From positions 1 to 64,000 of the forward strand of contig NZ_FWFK01000006.1 in NCBI RefSeq assembly GCF_900172265.1: a DNA stretch of 64,000 nucleotides, given 5' to 3'. This document shows positions 51,936-62,613 of this stretch, piece after piece. Both the position numbers and the translations under genes were made by a program. Position 1 is the stretch's first letter; each line of letters opens with the position of its first letter. This DNA comes from Roseivivax jejudonensis (lineage in GTDB: Bacteria; Pseudomonadota; Alphaproteobacteria; Rhodobacterales; Rhodobacteraceae). The notes beneath the pieces were generated by a model, which searched no databases, had not been told where the DNA came from, and saw only the letters and a list, made by a program, of their open reading frames with translations.

Positions 51936-53132
51936 ATGCAGACCAAGACGACGATACTGGCGACGACCGCGCTGACCCTCGGGCTCGCCACAGGCGCCGC
52001 CGCGCAGGAGGTGCCGCCGGCGGCCGAGGACGACGTGCTGAAGATCGGCCTGATCTACACGCTGTCCGGCCCGGCCGCCGCGCTCGGGGAGCAGGCGCGC
52101 AACGGATTCATGCTCGCGGCGGAGCGGATGGGCGAGATCGGCGGGATGGAGACCGAGATCGTCGTGATCGACGACGAGCAGCGCCCCGACAAGGCCGCCG
52201 ACGACGCGCGCGAGCTGGTGCAGCGCGAAGAGGTCGACTTCGTGGTCGGTCCGATCTTCTCGAACATCCTGGTGGCGATCCACCAGCCGGTGACCGAGAC
52301 CGGCACGATCCTGATCTCGACAAATGCCGGCACCTCGAACTTCGCCGGGCCGGACTGCCACCCGAACTTCTTCGTCACCTCCTACCAGAACGACCAGAAC
52401 CACGAGGTGATGGGCGCCTATGCCGAGCAGCAGGGCTACCAGAACGTGTTCCTGATGGCGCCGAACTACCAGGCGGGCAAGGACAGCCTCGCGGGGTTCA
52501 AGCATTCCTACACCGGCGGCGTCGCGGGCGAGGTCTTCACCGAGCTCGGGCAGCTCGACTTCTCGTCCGAACTCGCGCAGATCGCCGCGTTCCAGCCCGA
52601 CGCGCTGTTCACCTTCATGCCGGGCGGCATGGGCGTGAACCTCGTCAAGCAGTACGACCAGGCGGGCCTGTCCTCGATCCCGTTCCTGTCGGCCTTCACC
52701 GTCGACGAGACGACGCTTCCGGCCACGCAGGACGCGGCCGTGGGTCTTCTGGGCGGCGCGAACTGGGCGCCGGACCTCGACAACGAGGCGAACGCGGAAT
52801 TCGTGTCGGCCTATATCGAGGAATACGGCCACGTGCCGGGCACCTACGCGATGCAGGCCTACGACGCGGCGCAGCTGATCAATTCGGCCGTCTCGAAGGT
52901 CGGCGGCGACCTGACCGACCGCGACGCCCTGCGCGCGGCGCTCAAGGAGGCCGATTTCGACAGCCCGCGCGGCGACTTCTCCTTCGGGGTGAACAACTAC
53001 CCGGTGCAGGACTTCTACCTCGTCGAGGCGGTCAAGCGCGAGGACGGCATGTACGGCACCTCGGCGCAGGAGAAGATCTTCGACGACTACGTCGATACCT
53101 ACGCCGAGCAGTGCCAGATGGGCGCGTCCTGA
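51936..53132 (+). CDS. Liv-type ABC substrate-binding protein
   Basis: 398 residues with a Sec signal (MQTKTTILATTALTLGLATGAAAQ). KIGLIYTLSGPAAALGEQARNGFMLA and the NFFVTSYQNDQNHE region show a periplasmic binding protein of the branched-chain amino acid/aromatic acid family. In aromatic-degradation clusters such systems carry benzoate-like acids. First gene of an operon with two permeases and two ATPases. Confidence 0.92.
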   Translation: MQTKTTILATTALTLGLATGAAAQEVPPAAEDDVLKIGLIYTLSGPAAALGEQARNGFMLAAERMGEIGGMETEIVVIDDEQRPDKAADDARELVQREEVDFVVGPIFSNILVAIHQPVTETGTILISTNAGTSNFAGPDCHPNFFVTSYQNDQNHEVMGAYAEQQGYQNVFLMAPNYQAGKDSLAGFKHSYTGGVAGEVFTELGQLDFSSELAQIAAFQPDALFTFMPGGMGVNLVKQYDQAGLSSIPFLSAFTVDETTLPATQDAAVGLLGGANWAPDLDNEANAEFVSAYIEEYGHVPGTYAMQAYDAAQLINSAVSKVGGDLTDRDALRAALKEADFDSPRGDFSFGVNNYPVQDFYLVEAVKREDGMYGTSAQEKIFDDYVDTYAEQCQMGAS

Positions 53133-53157
53133 CCGCCCGGGCGAGGGGGATCGAGCG

Positions 53158-54075
53158 ATGGCGAATCTCTTCGTGCTCCAGCTCCTGAACGGGGTGCAGC
53201 TCGGGGTTCTGCTGTTCCTGATCGCGGCCGGGCTGACGCTCGTCTTCGGGATCATGGACGTGGTCAACCTCGCCCACGGGGTGCTCTACATGGTGGGCGC
53301 GTATTTCGTGGCCACCTTCGCGGCGCTGACCGGCAGCTTCTGGTGGGGGCTCCTGCTGATGCTGCCGGCGGCGGTCGCGGTCGGCCTCATCCTCGAGGTC
53401 GTGGTGATCCGAAGGCTCTACGCGCGCTCGCATCTCGACCAGGTGCTGGCGACGTTCGGGCTGGTGATGATCGCCAACGAGACGGTCAAGATCGTCTGGG
53501 GCGTGTCGCCCCTGTCGGTGCCGATGCCCGAGATCCTGTCGGGATCGGTGCCGCTGATGGGCCCGCTGCAATACCCGGTCTACCGCATCGCGATCATCAT
53601 CGCGGGGCTCGCGGTGGCGGGCGGGCTCTACCTCGTCATCAACCACACGCGGATCGGCATGCTGCTGCGCGCCGGGGCGACCAACCGGATGATGGTCTCG
53701 GCGCTCGGCATCGACATCGGCAAGCTCTTCGCGATGGTCTTCACCCTGGGCGCGGTGCTCGCCTGCTTTGCCGGCGCGCTGGTGGCGCCGATCCTGTCGG
53801 TCGATACCGGCATGGGCGAGAGCGTGCTGATCCTGACCTTCGTGGTCGTCGTCATCGGCGGCATCGGCTCGATCAAGGGGGCGTTCCTCGGTGCGCTGCT
53901 CGTGGCGATCGTCGACACGCTCGGCGGCGTGTTCGGCCCGATCCTCCTGCGCGAGGTGCTCGACCCCTCGGCGGCGGGGCAGGCGGGGCGGATGCTGGCG
54001 CCGATGCTCGTCTACATCCTGATGGCGGCGATCCTGTTCGCCCGGCCCGCCGGGCTCTTCGGGGGGCGCGCCTGA
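53158..54075 (+). CDS. Liv-type ABC permease (LivH-like)
   Basis: 305 residues with about eight membrane segments. LLNGVQLGVLLFLIAAGLTLVFGIMDVVNLAHGVLYMVGAY and VGGIGSIKGAFLGALLVA-like VIGGIGSIKGAFLGALLVA are LivH hallmarks. The TGA overlaps the next ATG by one base. Confidence 0.93.
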   Translation: MANLFVLQLLNGVQLGVLLFLIAAGLTLVFGIMDVVNLAHGVLYMVGAYFVATFAALTGSFWWGLLLMLPAAVAVGLILEVVVIRRLYARSHLDQVLATFGLVMIANETVKIVWGVSPLSVPMPEILSGSVPLMGPLQYPVYRIAIIIAGLAVAGGLYLVINHTRIGMLLRAGATNRMMVSALGIDIGKLFAMVFTLGAVLACFAGALVAPILSVDTGMGESVLILTFVVVVIGGIGSIKGAFLGALLVAIVDTLGGVFGPILLREVLDPSAAGQAGRMLAPMLVYILMAAILFARPAGLFGGRA

Positions 54076-55066
54076 TGGCCGAGACCACCGCCCCCGCTGC
54101 CGCGCGGCCGGCCCGTGCCGCCGCGCTCGCGCCCCGGGTCAAGGCGGCGCTGGTTCTGTTCGTGCTCTTCGCGCTGGTGCCGCCGGTGGTGATCGCGCTG
54201 GACGATCCGTTCCTGATCCTGATCGCCACGCGCATCCTCGCCTACGCGATCGCGGCGATGGCGCTCGACCTGATCCTCGGCTACGGCGCGATGGTGTCGT
54301 TCGGCCACGCCGCCTATCTCGGCTTCGGCACCTACGCGGTGGCGATCCTGTCGAGCTACGGGGTGAGCGACCTCCTGCTGCAGATGCTCGGCGCGATCCT
54401 CGTCTCGGCGCTCTTCGCGCTGGTGACCGGGGCGATCTCGCTGCGCACGCGGGGGGTCTATTTCATCATGATCACGCTTGCCTTCGGGCAGATGGCGTTC
54501 TTCTTCTTCATCTCGCTCTCGGCCTATGGCGGCGACGACGGCTACGGACTGTCGCAGCGCTCCACGCTCTTCGGCAGCCGCGTTCTCGAAAACGACGTGA
54601 CGCTCTACTACGTCACGCTCGCGGTGCTGGTCGGGCTCTTCGCGCTCTGCCACCGGATTGTCGGATCGCGCTTCGGCCGGGTGCTGACCGGCATCCGCGA
54701 GAACCCGGTGCGGATGGAGGCGATCGGCTTCTCGCCGTTCCGCTACCAGCTCACCGCCTTCGTGATCTCGGGCTGCATGACCAGCGTGGCGGGCGTGCTC
54801 CTGGCCAACCAGGCGGAGTTCGTGTCGCCCGCCTTCATGTCCTGGCACCGCTCGGGCGAACTGATCGTGATGGTCGTGCTGGGCGGCATCGGCACGCTCA
54901 CCGGCGCCATCGGCGGCGCGGTGGCCGCGCTCCTGCTCGAGGAGGTGCTCGGCATGATGACCGAGCACTGGCGGCTCTGGTTCGGCGTCTTCCTCGTGCT
55001 GATGGTGCTCTTCAGCCCGCGCGGCATCACCGGGCTGGTGGCGCAGCTGCGGGGGAGGGACGGCGC

Positions 55067-55070
<4 letters not shown>
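54075..55070 (+). CDS. Liv-type ABC permease (LivM-like)
   Basis: 331 residues. GYGAMVSFGHAAYLGFGTYAVAIL and ENPVRMEAIGFSPFRYQLTAFVISGCMTSVAGVLLA are LivM hallmarks, with GGIGTLTGAIGGA later. An alanine/arginine-rich cytoplasmic N-terminus of about 25 residues precedes the first helix. Overlaps the ATPase start by four bases. Confidence 0.93.
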
Positions 55071-55822
<752 letters not shown>

Positions 55823-55979
55823 CCCGCCTCCGCCGCCGCCGCCTGCCACCGGCGCCCACGGCCGCGAACCGCCCCGCAGCGTCGCCGCGGCCCGAACACG
55901 CCGACCGGGGGCCCCACAGGGTCACGCCGCGCCGGGCCGCGGCCTCATGCCCGCCGCGCCAAGACGGGACACGCGCCCC

Positions 55980-56666
<687 letters not shown>

Positions 56667-56694
56667 CCGCCGCCCGCCCGCGCGCCCCGGCGCG

Positions 56695-56719
56695 CCTTCT
56701 TCTTGGCAGAAATACTCCC
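56695..56719 (-). repeat. Intergenic repeat GGAGTATTT-N3-CCAAGAAGAAG, copy 2 (inverted)
   Basis: On the minus strand the sequence reads GGGAGTATTT, three bases, CCAAGAAGAAGG. It lies in the 105-bp gap between the LivF-like and cupin genes, opposite in orientation to copies 1 and 3, and lacks the long GC hairpin of the other two. Confidence 0.75.
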
Positions 56720-56771
56720 GCCGGAGGCGCCCGGCCATCCCGCGCCCCGGCCCGATCGAAAGGACCGCCCC

Positions 56772-57227
56772 ATGACCATGCTGCCCGGCGTCACCAAGTC
56801 CCACGCGGGTGTCGACGACGTCACCTGGAACATCCTCGGCCAGACCTACGTGCCGAAACAGCATTCCGAGGCGTCGATGGCCTGGCACGCGACGCTGCCC
56901 AAGGGCACCTTCGTGCCGCCGCACATCCACCCCACGCAGGACGAGTTCATCTACGTGCTGGAGGGCCGGTTCGACCTGCTCTTGAACGGGGTCGAGGCCT
57001 ATGCCGAACCCGGCGACCTGATCCGGCTGCCGATGGGCATCCCGCACGGGATCTTCAACAAGACCGACACCACCATCAAGTGCCTGTTCTGGGTGGCGCC
57101 GTCGCGGCGTCTCTACGACCTGTTCTGGGCGCTGCACAATCTCGGGCCGGACGCCAACCCCGCCGACGTGGTCGCGGTGTCGGCCGAGCACGAGGTCGAT
57201 TTCCTGCCGCCGCCCGAGGAGGGCTGA
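56772..57227 (+). CDS. Cupin domain protein
   Basis: 151 residues, a single cupin barrel. PPHIHPTQDEFIYVLEGRFDLLLNG is cupin motif 1 (HxH-x4-E) and GIPHGIFNK motif 2, giving a three-His-one-Glu metal site. Such small cupins serve as dioxygenases, isomerases or ligand-binding proteins. It precedes the FAD monooxygenase by four bases, so the two are coupled. Substrate unknown. Confidence 0.85.
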   Translation: MTMLPGVTKSHAGVDDVTWNILGQTYVPKQHSEASMAWHATLPKGTFVPPHIHPTQDEFIYVLEGRFDLLLNGVEAYAEPGDLIRLPMGIPHGIFNKTDTTIKCLFWVAPSRRLYDLFWALHNLGPDANPADVVAVSAEHEVDFLPPPEEG

Positions 57228-57231
57228 GCCC

Positions 57232-58470
57232 ATGACCGTCCTGATCGCGGGCGCGGGGATCGGCGGGCTGACCACGGCCCTGATGCTGCACGCGCGCGGC
57301 GTGCCCTGCGTCCTCCACGAGGCCGCGCGCGAGGTGCGCGAGGTCGGCGTCGGCATCAACGTGCTGCCGCACGCGATCCGCGAGCTCTCCGCGCTGGGGC
57401 TCCTGCCGGCGCTCGACAAGGTCGGCGTGCGCACCCGGCGGCTCGCCTATCTCACCCGGCAGGGGCAGGAGGTCTGGTCCGAGCTGCGCGGCATGCATGC
57501 CGGCCACGAGGTGCCGCAATTCTCGATCCACCGCGGGCGCCTGCAAAAGGCGCTCCACGACGCGGTGATCGCGCGGCTCGGCCCCGACGCGGTGCGCACC
57601 GGCCGGCGCCTCGCGGGCTTCGTGCAGGACGAGGGCGGGGTCACCGCCCATTACACCGACGCCGTCGAGGGCGGCGCCGGCGAGACGCTGCGCGGGTCGG
57701 TCCTCGTGTGCGCCGACGGCATCCACTCCGCCGGGCGGCGGGTGTTCTATCCCGGCGAGGGGCCGCCCTCGTGGCAGGGCGTGGTGATGTGGCGCGGCGC
57801 CGCCGACTGGCCGGTCTGGCGGGACGGCGAGAGCATGGCGATCGGCGGCGGGCTCGGCGGCAAGGTCGTGCTCTACCCGATCGCGCCGCCCGCGGGAAAG
57901 ACGCAGCTGATGAACTGGGTGGTGAACGTGCGGATCAAGGATCCGGCCGTGTCCGTGCCGCCGCCCGACAGCTGGTCGCGGCAGGCGCCCTTGTCGAAGG
58001 TGCTGCCGCACGCGCTGCGCTTCTCTGTGCCGGGCATCGACATCGGCGCGCTCGTCCGCGCGACGCCGGCGATCTACGAGTACCCGATGGCCGACCGCGA
58101 CCCGCTGCCGCGCTGGACCTTCGGGCGGGTGACGCTGCTCGGCGACGCGGCGCACCCGATGTACCCGGTCGGCTCCAACGGCGCGAGCCAGGCGATCCTC
58201 GACGCGCGCTGCCTCGCCGACGCGCTCGCCCGGGCCGAACATCCCCGCGCCGCGCTCTGGGTCTACGAGAAGGAACGCCTGCCGCTCACCGCCGAGGTCG
58301 TGCGCACCAACCGCCGCGGCGGCCCCGAGCGGGTGATCGACGAGGTGGAGAAACTGGCGCCCGCCGGCTTCCGCGACATCGACGCCGTCCTGAGCCACGC
58401 CGACCGCAAGGCGATCGTCGGCGGCTACGCCGCGATGGCCGGGTTCTCGCAGGTCCGCAAGGCGGGGTAG
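57232..58470 (+). CDS. FAD-dependent aromatic monooxygenase (PHBH/PhzS fold)
   Basis: 412 residues. The NAD(P)/FAD loop is GAGIGGLTTALMLHARG, followed by CADGIHSAGRR (DG motif) and GRVTLLGDAAHPMYPVGSNGASQAILDA (GD motif), hallmarks of class A flavin monooxygenases; the sequence is closest in layout to PhzS-like and salicylate hydroxylase-like enzymes. It probably hydroxylates an aromatic or amino-aromatic acid in the surrounding pathway. Followed by a 413-bp gene-free stretch. Confidence 0.88.
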   Translation: MTVLIAGAGIGGLTTALMLHARGVPCVLHEAAREVREVGVGINVLPHAIRELSALGLLPALDKVGVRTRRLAYLTRQGQEVWSELRGMHAGHEVPQFSIHRGRLQKALHDAVIARLGPDAVRTGRRLAGFVQDEGGVTAHYTDAVEGGAGETLRGSVLVCADGIHSAGRRVFYPGEGPPSWQGVVMWRGAADWPVWRDGESMAIGGGLGGKVVLYPIAPPAGKTQLMNWVVNVRIKDPAVSVPPPDSWSRQAPLSKVLPHALRFSVPGIDIGALVRATPAIYEYPMADRDPLPRWTFGRVTLLGDAAHPMYPVGSNGASQAILDARCLADALARAEHPRAALWVYEKERLPLTAEVVRTNRRGGPERVIDEVEKLAPAGFRDIDAVLSHADRKAIVGGYAAMAGFSQVRKAG

Positions 58471-58883
58471 GGCGGTCGAGCCCCGGCGCGTGGGCCGGCG
58501 CAGGTCTTGCGCCCGGACGGCGCAGGGCCGGGACGGGCGGCCGAGCGCCGGAGTGGGGGCCAGCCCCCACACCCCCGGAGTATTTGAACCAAGAAGAAGG
58601 CGGGTCGGGCGCCGCGGTGTTCGGGGGGGCGTATCCGGGCAGGGCGGATCCGGGGTCGGGGGTGGCGGTGCCAATGGCCGACCTTCGGCCCTGGGGGCTG
58701 GCGCCTCGTCCGCGAAGGTCCGGGCGACGGGTCGGGCACTGGCCGCGGCGCGGTGTGCGATACCGGTGCGCGCCGGACGGCGTGGTGGGGTCCGGACCAG
58801 GGGGGGCCGGGTGCGGTGCCGGGGCGGCCCGGGCGGCCCTGGCTGTCTGGGGCGGCGGTTTCTGGTGGTGGCGGGGCGGCGTC
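58471..58883. other. 413-bp gene-free, G-rich spacer
   Basis: No convincing gene is visible between the monooxygenase and the convergent aminotransferase. It contains repeat copy 3 near its start and several G-runs on the plus strand, giving strong G/C skew. Possible remnants of other genes cannot be recognised. Confidence 0.6.
58553..58600 (+). repeat. Intergenic repeat GGAGTATTT-N3-CCAAGAAGAAG, copy 3
   Basis: A perfect 8-bp hairpin (GTGGGGGC-CA-GCCCCCAC, 58553-58570) is followed by ACCCCCGGAGTATTT, three bases and CCAAGAAGAAGG (58577-58600). Same layout as copy 1: hairpin then the AG-rich tail, just downstream of a gene. Confidence 0.82.
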
Positions 58884-60044
58884 TCAGAGAGCGTTGAGAA
58901 AGCGGCTCATGCGGGTCATCGCCGCGTCGAGCGTGTCGAGATCGGCGGCGCCGAAGCAGATGCGCAGGCGGCCCTCGCCCGGGGGGCCGTAGAAGCTGCC
59001 GGCCTCGACGGCGACGCCGGCCTCGTCCATCAGCCGTTCGGCGAAGCGGCGCGCGCTCAGCCCGGTGGCGGAGATGTCAGGCCAGGCGTAGATGGTGCCC
59101 TCGGGCGCGGGGCAGGTGATGCCGGGCATCTGGTTCAGCCGCGCGACCACGAGGTCGCGGCGCGCGCGATCGTCCGCGACCATCGCCGCGAGCACCTCGG
59201 GCGGGCCCTCGAGCGCGGCGAGCGCGCCGTACTGGATGAAGGTGTTGACGTGGGTGACCTCGGAGGTGGTGATCTTCATCAGCCCGGGCATCAGCGCCGC
59301 GTCGCAGGCGAGCCAGCCGAGCCGCCAGCCGTCCATCGCGTAGGCCTTGGTGAAGGCCGACATGGTGATCGTGCGCTCGCGCATGCCCGGCAGCGCGGCG
59401 ATCGGGACGTGCCGGGCGCCGTCGTAGACGATGCGGTCGTAGACCTCGTCGGAGAGCACCAGGAGGTCGTGTTCCACCGCGAGATCGGCCAGCACCGCAA
59501 GCTCGTCGCGGCTGTAGACGCGGCCCGTCGGGTTGCACGGATTGACCAGCGCGACGAGCTTCGTGCGCGGCGTGATGCGTGCCTCGATCAGGTCGCGGCG
59601 GATGGCGTAGCCGTCCGCCGCGTCGAGCGGGGCGAAGACCGGCGTGGCGCCGGCCATCTCGATCTTGCCGATGTGCTGGGGATAGTGCGGCGAGAGCAGG
59701 ATCGCCTCGTCGCCCGGATCGAGAAAGGCGGTGAAGGCGGCGTAGCTCGCCTGCGTCAGCCCGTTGGTGACCAGCACCTCGCCGGCGCCGTAGTCGAGCC
59801 CGTCGCCGGCCATGCGCGCGGCCAGCGCGGCGCGCAGCTCGGGCAGGCCCTGCAGGTCGGAATAGTGGACGTGGCCGGCGCGCAGCGCGGCGATCGTCGC
59901 CTCCTTGATGTGGGCCGGCGTGTCCTCGATCGGGCGGCCGAGCTCGAGATGGATCAGGTCGTCGCGGCCGCTGGCGAGGGCGCGGGCGACCATGCCGAAA
60001 TCCTTCGGCGAGGTGTCGGTGATGCGGCGGGCGAAGCGGGGCAT
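58884..60044 (-). CDS. Class I aminotransferase (PLP)
   Basis: 386 residues. LVNPCNPTGRVYSRDEL, VLSDEVYDRIVYDG and the PLP-lysine segment SAFTKAYAMDGWRLGW are clear. Aspartate or aromatic aminotransferase-like; the substrate cannot be read. First in the direction of transcription is an amino acid ABC permease: the gene starts one base after the permease stop, so it is co-transcribed with that importer. Distinct from the aminotransferase at 27510. Confidence 0.9.
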   Translation of the reverse strand: MPRFARRITDTSPKDFGMVARALASGRDDLIHLELGRPIEDTPAHIKEATIAALRAGHVHYSDLQGLPELRAALAARMAGDGLDYGAGEVLVTNGLTQASYAAFTAFLDPGDEAILLSPHYPQHIGKIEMAGATPVFAPLDAADGYAIRRDLIEARITPRTKLVALVNPCNPTGRVYSRDELAVLADLAVEHDLLVLSDEVYDRIVYDGARHVPIAALPGMRERTITMSAFTKAYAMDGWRLGWLACDAALMPGLMKITTSEVTHVNTFIQYGALAALEGPPEVLAAMVADDRARRDLVVARLNQMPGITCPAPEGTIYAWPDISATGLSARRFAERLMDEAGVAVEAGSFYGPPGEGRLRICFGAADLDTLDAAMTRMSRFLNAL

Positions 60045-60045
60045 G

Positions 60046-60711
60046 TCAGGCGTGCCGGTAGCGGTTTTCGAAATACGACACGAGCCGCACCGCCGGCAGC
60101 AGGAAGATCAGGTACATGATCGCGGCGGCGATGAGCGGCGAGGGGTTCGCGGTCAGCGCCTGCGCGTCGGTCGCCTGTTTCAGCAGGTCGGGCATCGCCA
60201 CCACCGAGGCGAGCGAGGTGTCCTTGGCGATGGCGACCGAGTTCGAGGTGTGCGGCGGGATCGCGATCTTGAGCGCCTGCGGCAGGATCACCTTCCAGAT
60301 GGTCACGCGGAACGGCAGGCCGAGCGCCTCGGCGGCCTCCATCTGGCCCTTGGGGATCGCCTCGATGCCGGCGCGGAAGACCTCGGCGGTGAACGACGAG
60401 AACACCAGCCCGAGCGCCACGACGGCGGCGAGGAACGACGACAGCCGGATCCCCATGAAGGGCAGGGCGTAGTAGACCAGCACCAGCAGCACGAGGATCG
60501 GGATCGCGCGGAAGACGTCGATATAGGCGATGGCGAGCCAGCGCAGCGGCTTCGGCGCGTAGAGCCGGACGAGGCAGATCAGCACGCCGACCACGCCGCC
60601 GCCGGCGATGGTGGTGAAGGCCAGCGCGAGCGTGTTGCCGATGCCCTTCACCAGCATCGGCCAGACGCGGATCATCACGTCGAGATTGAGGAAGGTCTCG
60701 AAGAAGTTCAT
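60046..60711 (-). CDS. Polar amino acid ABC transporter permease (HisM/GlnP family)
   Basis: 221 residues with five hydrophobic segments. The EAA loop is in MEAAEALGLPFRVTIWKVILPQALKIAIPP, family hallmark. GNTLALAFTTIAGGGVVGVLICLVRL lies at the N-terminus. It follows the binding-protein gene, separated by a 122-bp gap with a strong hairpin. No ATPase gene is seen nearby, so the importer must borrow one. Confidence 0.92.
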   Translation of the reverse strand: MNFFETFLNLDVMIRVWPMLVKGIGNTLALAFTTIAGGGVVGVLICLVRLYAPKPLRWLAIAYIDVFRAIPILVLLVLVYYALPFMGIRLSSFLAAVVALGLVFSSFTAEVFRAGIEAIPKGQMEAAEALGLPFRVTIWKVILPQALKIAIPPHTSNSVAIAKDTSLASVVAMPDLLKQATDAQALTANPSPLIAAAIMYLIFLLPAVRLVSYFENRYRHA

Positions 60712-60788
60712 GCGGTGTCCGGGTCATGTGGGGCAGGCGGCGCGGCCCGGGACGGGCCGGCGCGATGTCGTCTCGGGGGTCCGGGGCC

Positions 60789-60826
60789 GGGCGGCGCGGG
60801 CCCCGGGGGGTGGGCCCGCGCCGCCC
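60789..60826 (-). other. Strong intra-operon hairpin between binding protein and permease
   Basis: A perfect 15-bp GC stem (60789-60803 with 60812-60826) and 8-base loop starts eight bases downstream of the binding-protein stop. No T-run. Such structures after binding-protein genes protect the upstream mRNA from 3-prime decay and so raise binding protein over permease. Confidence 0.65.
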
Positions 60827-60833
60827 CGCGCGG

Positions 60834-61610
60834 TCAGCTGCCGGGGATCGGCAGGACCGTCAGGGTGGAGGTGCCCTCCGCCGGCTCGGACCCGAGCCAG
60901 GTGCGGTAGAGCTCGGCCATGGTGCCGTCCTCCTTGATCGCGGTGATCGCGTCGTTGACCGGGCCGAGAAGCTCGGAGCCCTTGGGCATCATGATCGCGA
61001 ACTGCTCGCCGGTCTGGATCCGCGCCGAGACGCGCAGGGCCGGCATCTGCTCGGCCGCGAACTCGAAGCCGAGGATGTCGCCGATGCCGCCGGCCACCCG
61101 GCCGTTGGCGACGTCGAGCAGCAGGTTCTGCTGGGTGGTGTAGGAGCGGTAGTCGCCGAAGCCGTAGGTCTCGGACTGTTCGGAGATCCACACCTCGCCG
61201 GTGGAGCTGGCGATGGCACCGACCGGCCGGCCGGCGAGATCGTCGGGGGTGGTCACGTCGTCCTGCGCGGTGACGAGGCCGAGATCGCTGTCGTAGTAGG
61301 GCTGGGTGAAGGCCTGGTTGGCGAGGCGCTCGTCGGTGATGGTGATGGTGGAGATCGCCATGTCGATCCGGCCCGAGGAGGTCGCCGCGAAGAGCGCCTG
61401 GAAGCCGAGATCCTGGATGTTGAGCTCGCGCCCGAGGCGGTCGGCGATCTCGCGCACGAGATCGACCTCGAAGCCTTCGAACTCGCTCTGCTCGTTCTTG
61501 AACTCCCAGGGCGGGTTCGACGGGTAGGCGCCGACCTCGAGCGTCTGCGCGGCGGCCGGCGCGGCGAGGAGCGCGGCCGCGAGCAGGCCGGAGATGAAAC
61601 GCAACTTCAT
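60834..61610 (-). CDS. Polar amino acid ABC substrate-binding protein (SBP_bac_3)
   Basis: 258 residues with a Sec signal (MKLRFISGLLAAALLAAPAAAQ). LEVGAYPSNPPWEFKNEQSEFEGFEVDLVREIADRLG and DMAISTITITDERLANQAFTQPYY are hallmarks of the family-3 binding proteins for glutamine, histidine and similar amino acids. First gene of the operon. A TGCA-type site lies upstream near 61724. Confidence 0.92.
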   Translation of the reverse strand: MKLRFISGLLAAALLAAPAAAQTLEVGAYPSNPPWEFKNEQSEFEGFEVDLVREIADRLGRELNIQDLGFQALFAATSSGRIDMAISTITITDERLANQAFTQPYYDSDLGLVTAQDDVTTPDDLAGRPVGAIASSTGEVWISEQSETYGFGDYRSYTTQQNLLLDVANGRVAGGIGDILGFEFAAEQMPALRVSARIQTGEQFAIMMPKGSELLGPVNDAITAIKEDGTMAELYRTWLGSEPAEGTSTLTVLPIPGS

Positions 61611-61723
61611 GTTTTTCGTCCTTCCTGTTGGAAACGGCCGGGTTGGGCCCGGCTCCTGTGGCGCAGCTTAGCCAGACCTTGCGCGCCGCGGCCAGAGCGA
61701 TTTCGCGGCACGGAGAATAAATA

Positions 61724-61740
61724 TGCGTTTGCAGGCAAAT
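61724..61740 (-). promoter_or_regulatory. TGCA-like operator, site E (weak)
   Basis: Upstream of the polar amino acid binding protein, ATATGCGTTTGCAGGCAAAT includes TGCG-TT-TGCA (one base off TGCA-N2-TGCA) overlapped by a perfect TTTGC-AG-GCAAA inverted repeat at 61728-61739. It sits 110-130 bp before the ATG. The AATAAATATG just upstream could be part of a promoter. Membership in the region-4 regulon is only suggestive. Confidence 0.4.
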
Positions 61741-61863
61741 CGGTGCCGAAGGCCGCACCGGGGGCCGCGCGGTCGGCGGGCGCCGGCGCGTGCCGGCGGG
61801 CGCCGCGCCGGGGCAGCGGCGCGGCGGCGTCGCGCGGTGCGGCGCCGGGCCGGGGGCCCGCGC

Positions 61864-62613
61864 TCATACCTCGCCGCCGGCGATCGGGACGGCCTGCCCG
61901 GTGATGCCCTCGGAGCCCGGGCCGCAGAGCCAGAGCAGCGCGGCGGTGACCTCTTCGGGGCGGATCAGGCGGCGCTGCGGGCTCATCCGTTCGAGGCTGC
62001 CGCGCGCCTCCTCGGGGGTCATGCCGGTCTTTTCGGCGATGTTGGCGACCGAGCGGTCGGTCATCTCGGTGTCGAGAAAGCCGGGGCAGAGCGCGTTGAC
62101 GGTGATGCCGCTGCGCGCAAGCTCGAGCGCGGTGGATTTCACCAGCCCGACGACGCCGTGCTTGGCCGCGGCGTAGGCGGGCACGTAGGCGTAGCCCTTG
62201 AGCCCGGCGGTGGAGGCGACGGCGACGAGGCGGCCCCAGTCGGCGCCCTTGAGCCGCGCCGCGCCCTCGCGCAGCGTCAGGAAGGCGCCGGTGAGGTTCA
62301 CGTCGATCATCTGCTGCCAGGTGGCGAGGTTGGTCTTGGCCAGCGGCGCGCTGACCGAGGCGCCGGCATTGGCGACGACGATGTCGCAGGCGCCGGTGAA
62401 GTCGAACATCGCCTGCACCGCGGTTTCGTCGGTGACGTCGACCTCGACCGCGTGCAGGCGGTCGTCGGTGGCCGCGAGCGCCTCGAGCGGTTCGGCCCGG
62501 CGGCCGGCGATCCAGACCGTCGCGCCGGCGGCGGCGAGCCCGCGGGCGAGGTCGGCGCCGAGCCCGGCGCCGCCGCCGGTGACGAGCGCGGTGCGTCCGG
62601 TCAGGTCGGTCAT
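61864..62613 (-). CDS. Short-chain dehydrogenase/reductase
   Basis: 249 residues. [15 protein letters not shown] (cofactor loop), NAGAS, catalytic serine in VASTAG, and the Tyr-x3-Lys pair in YAAAKHG. The start overlaps the flavin reductase end by four bases, so it is in one operon with the hydroxylase/reductase at 62610. Probably oxidises the hydroxyl intermediate produced by that enzyme. The gap below its stop (61611-61863) is GC-rich with inverted repeats and no gene. Confidence 0.9.
   Translation of the reverse strand: MTDLTGRTALVTGGGAGLGADLARGLAAAGATVWIAGRRAEPLEALAATDDRLHAVEVDVTDETAVQAMFDFTGACDIVVANAGASVSAPLAKTNLATWQQMIDVNLTGAFLTLREGAARLKGADWGRLVAVASTAGLKGYAYVPAYAAAKHGVVGLVKSTALELARSGITVNALCPGFLDTEMTDRSVANIAEKTGMTPEEARGSLERMSPQRRLIRPEEVTAALLWLCGPGSEGITGQAVPIAGGEV

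Noticed and set aside
58471-58883. Small G-rich open frames in the gap after the monooxygenase
   Set aside because: They are short, Gly/Arg-rich, without start signals or family motifs; the region is better read as non-coding.
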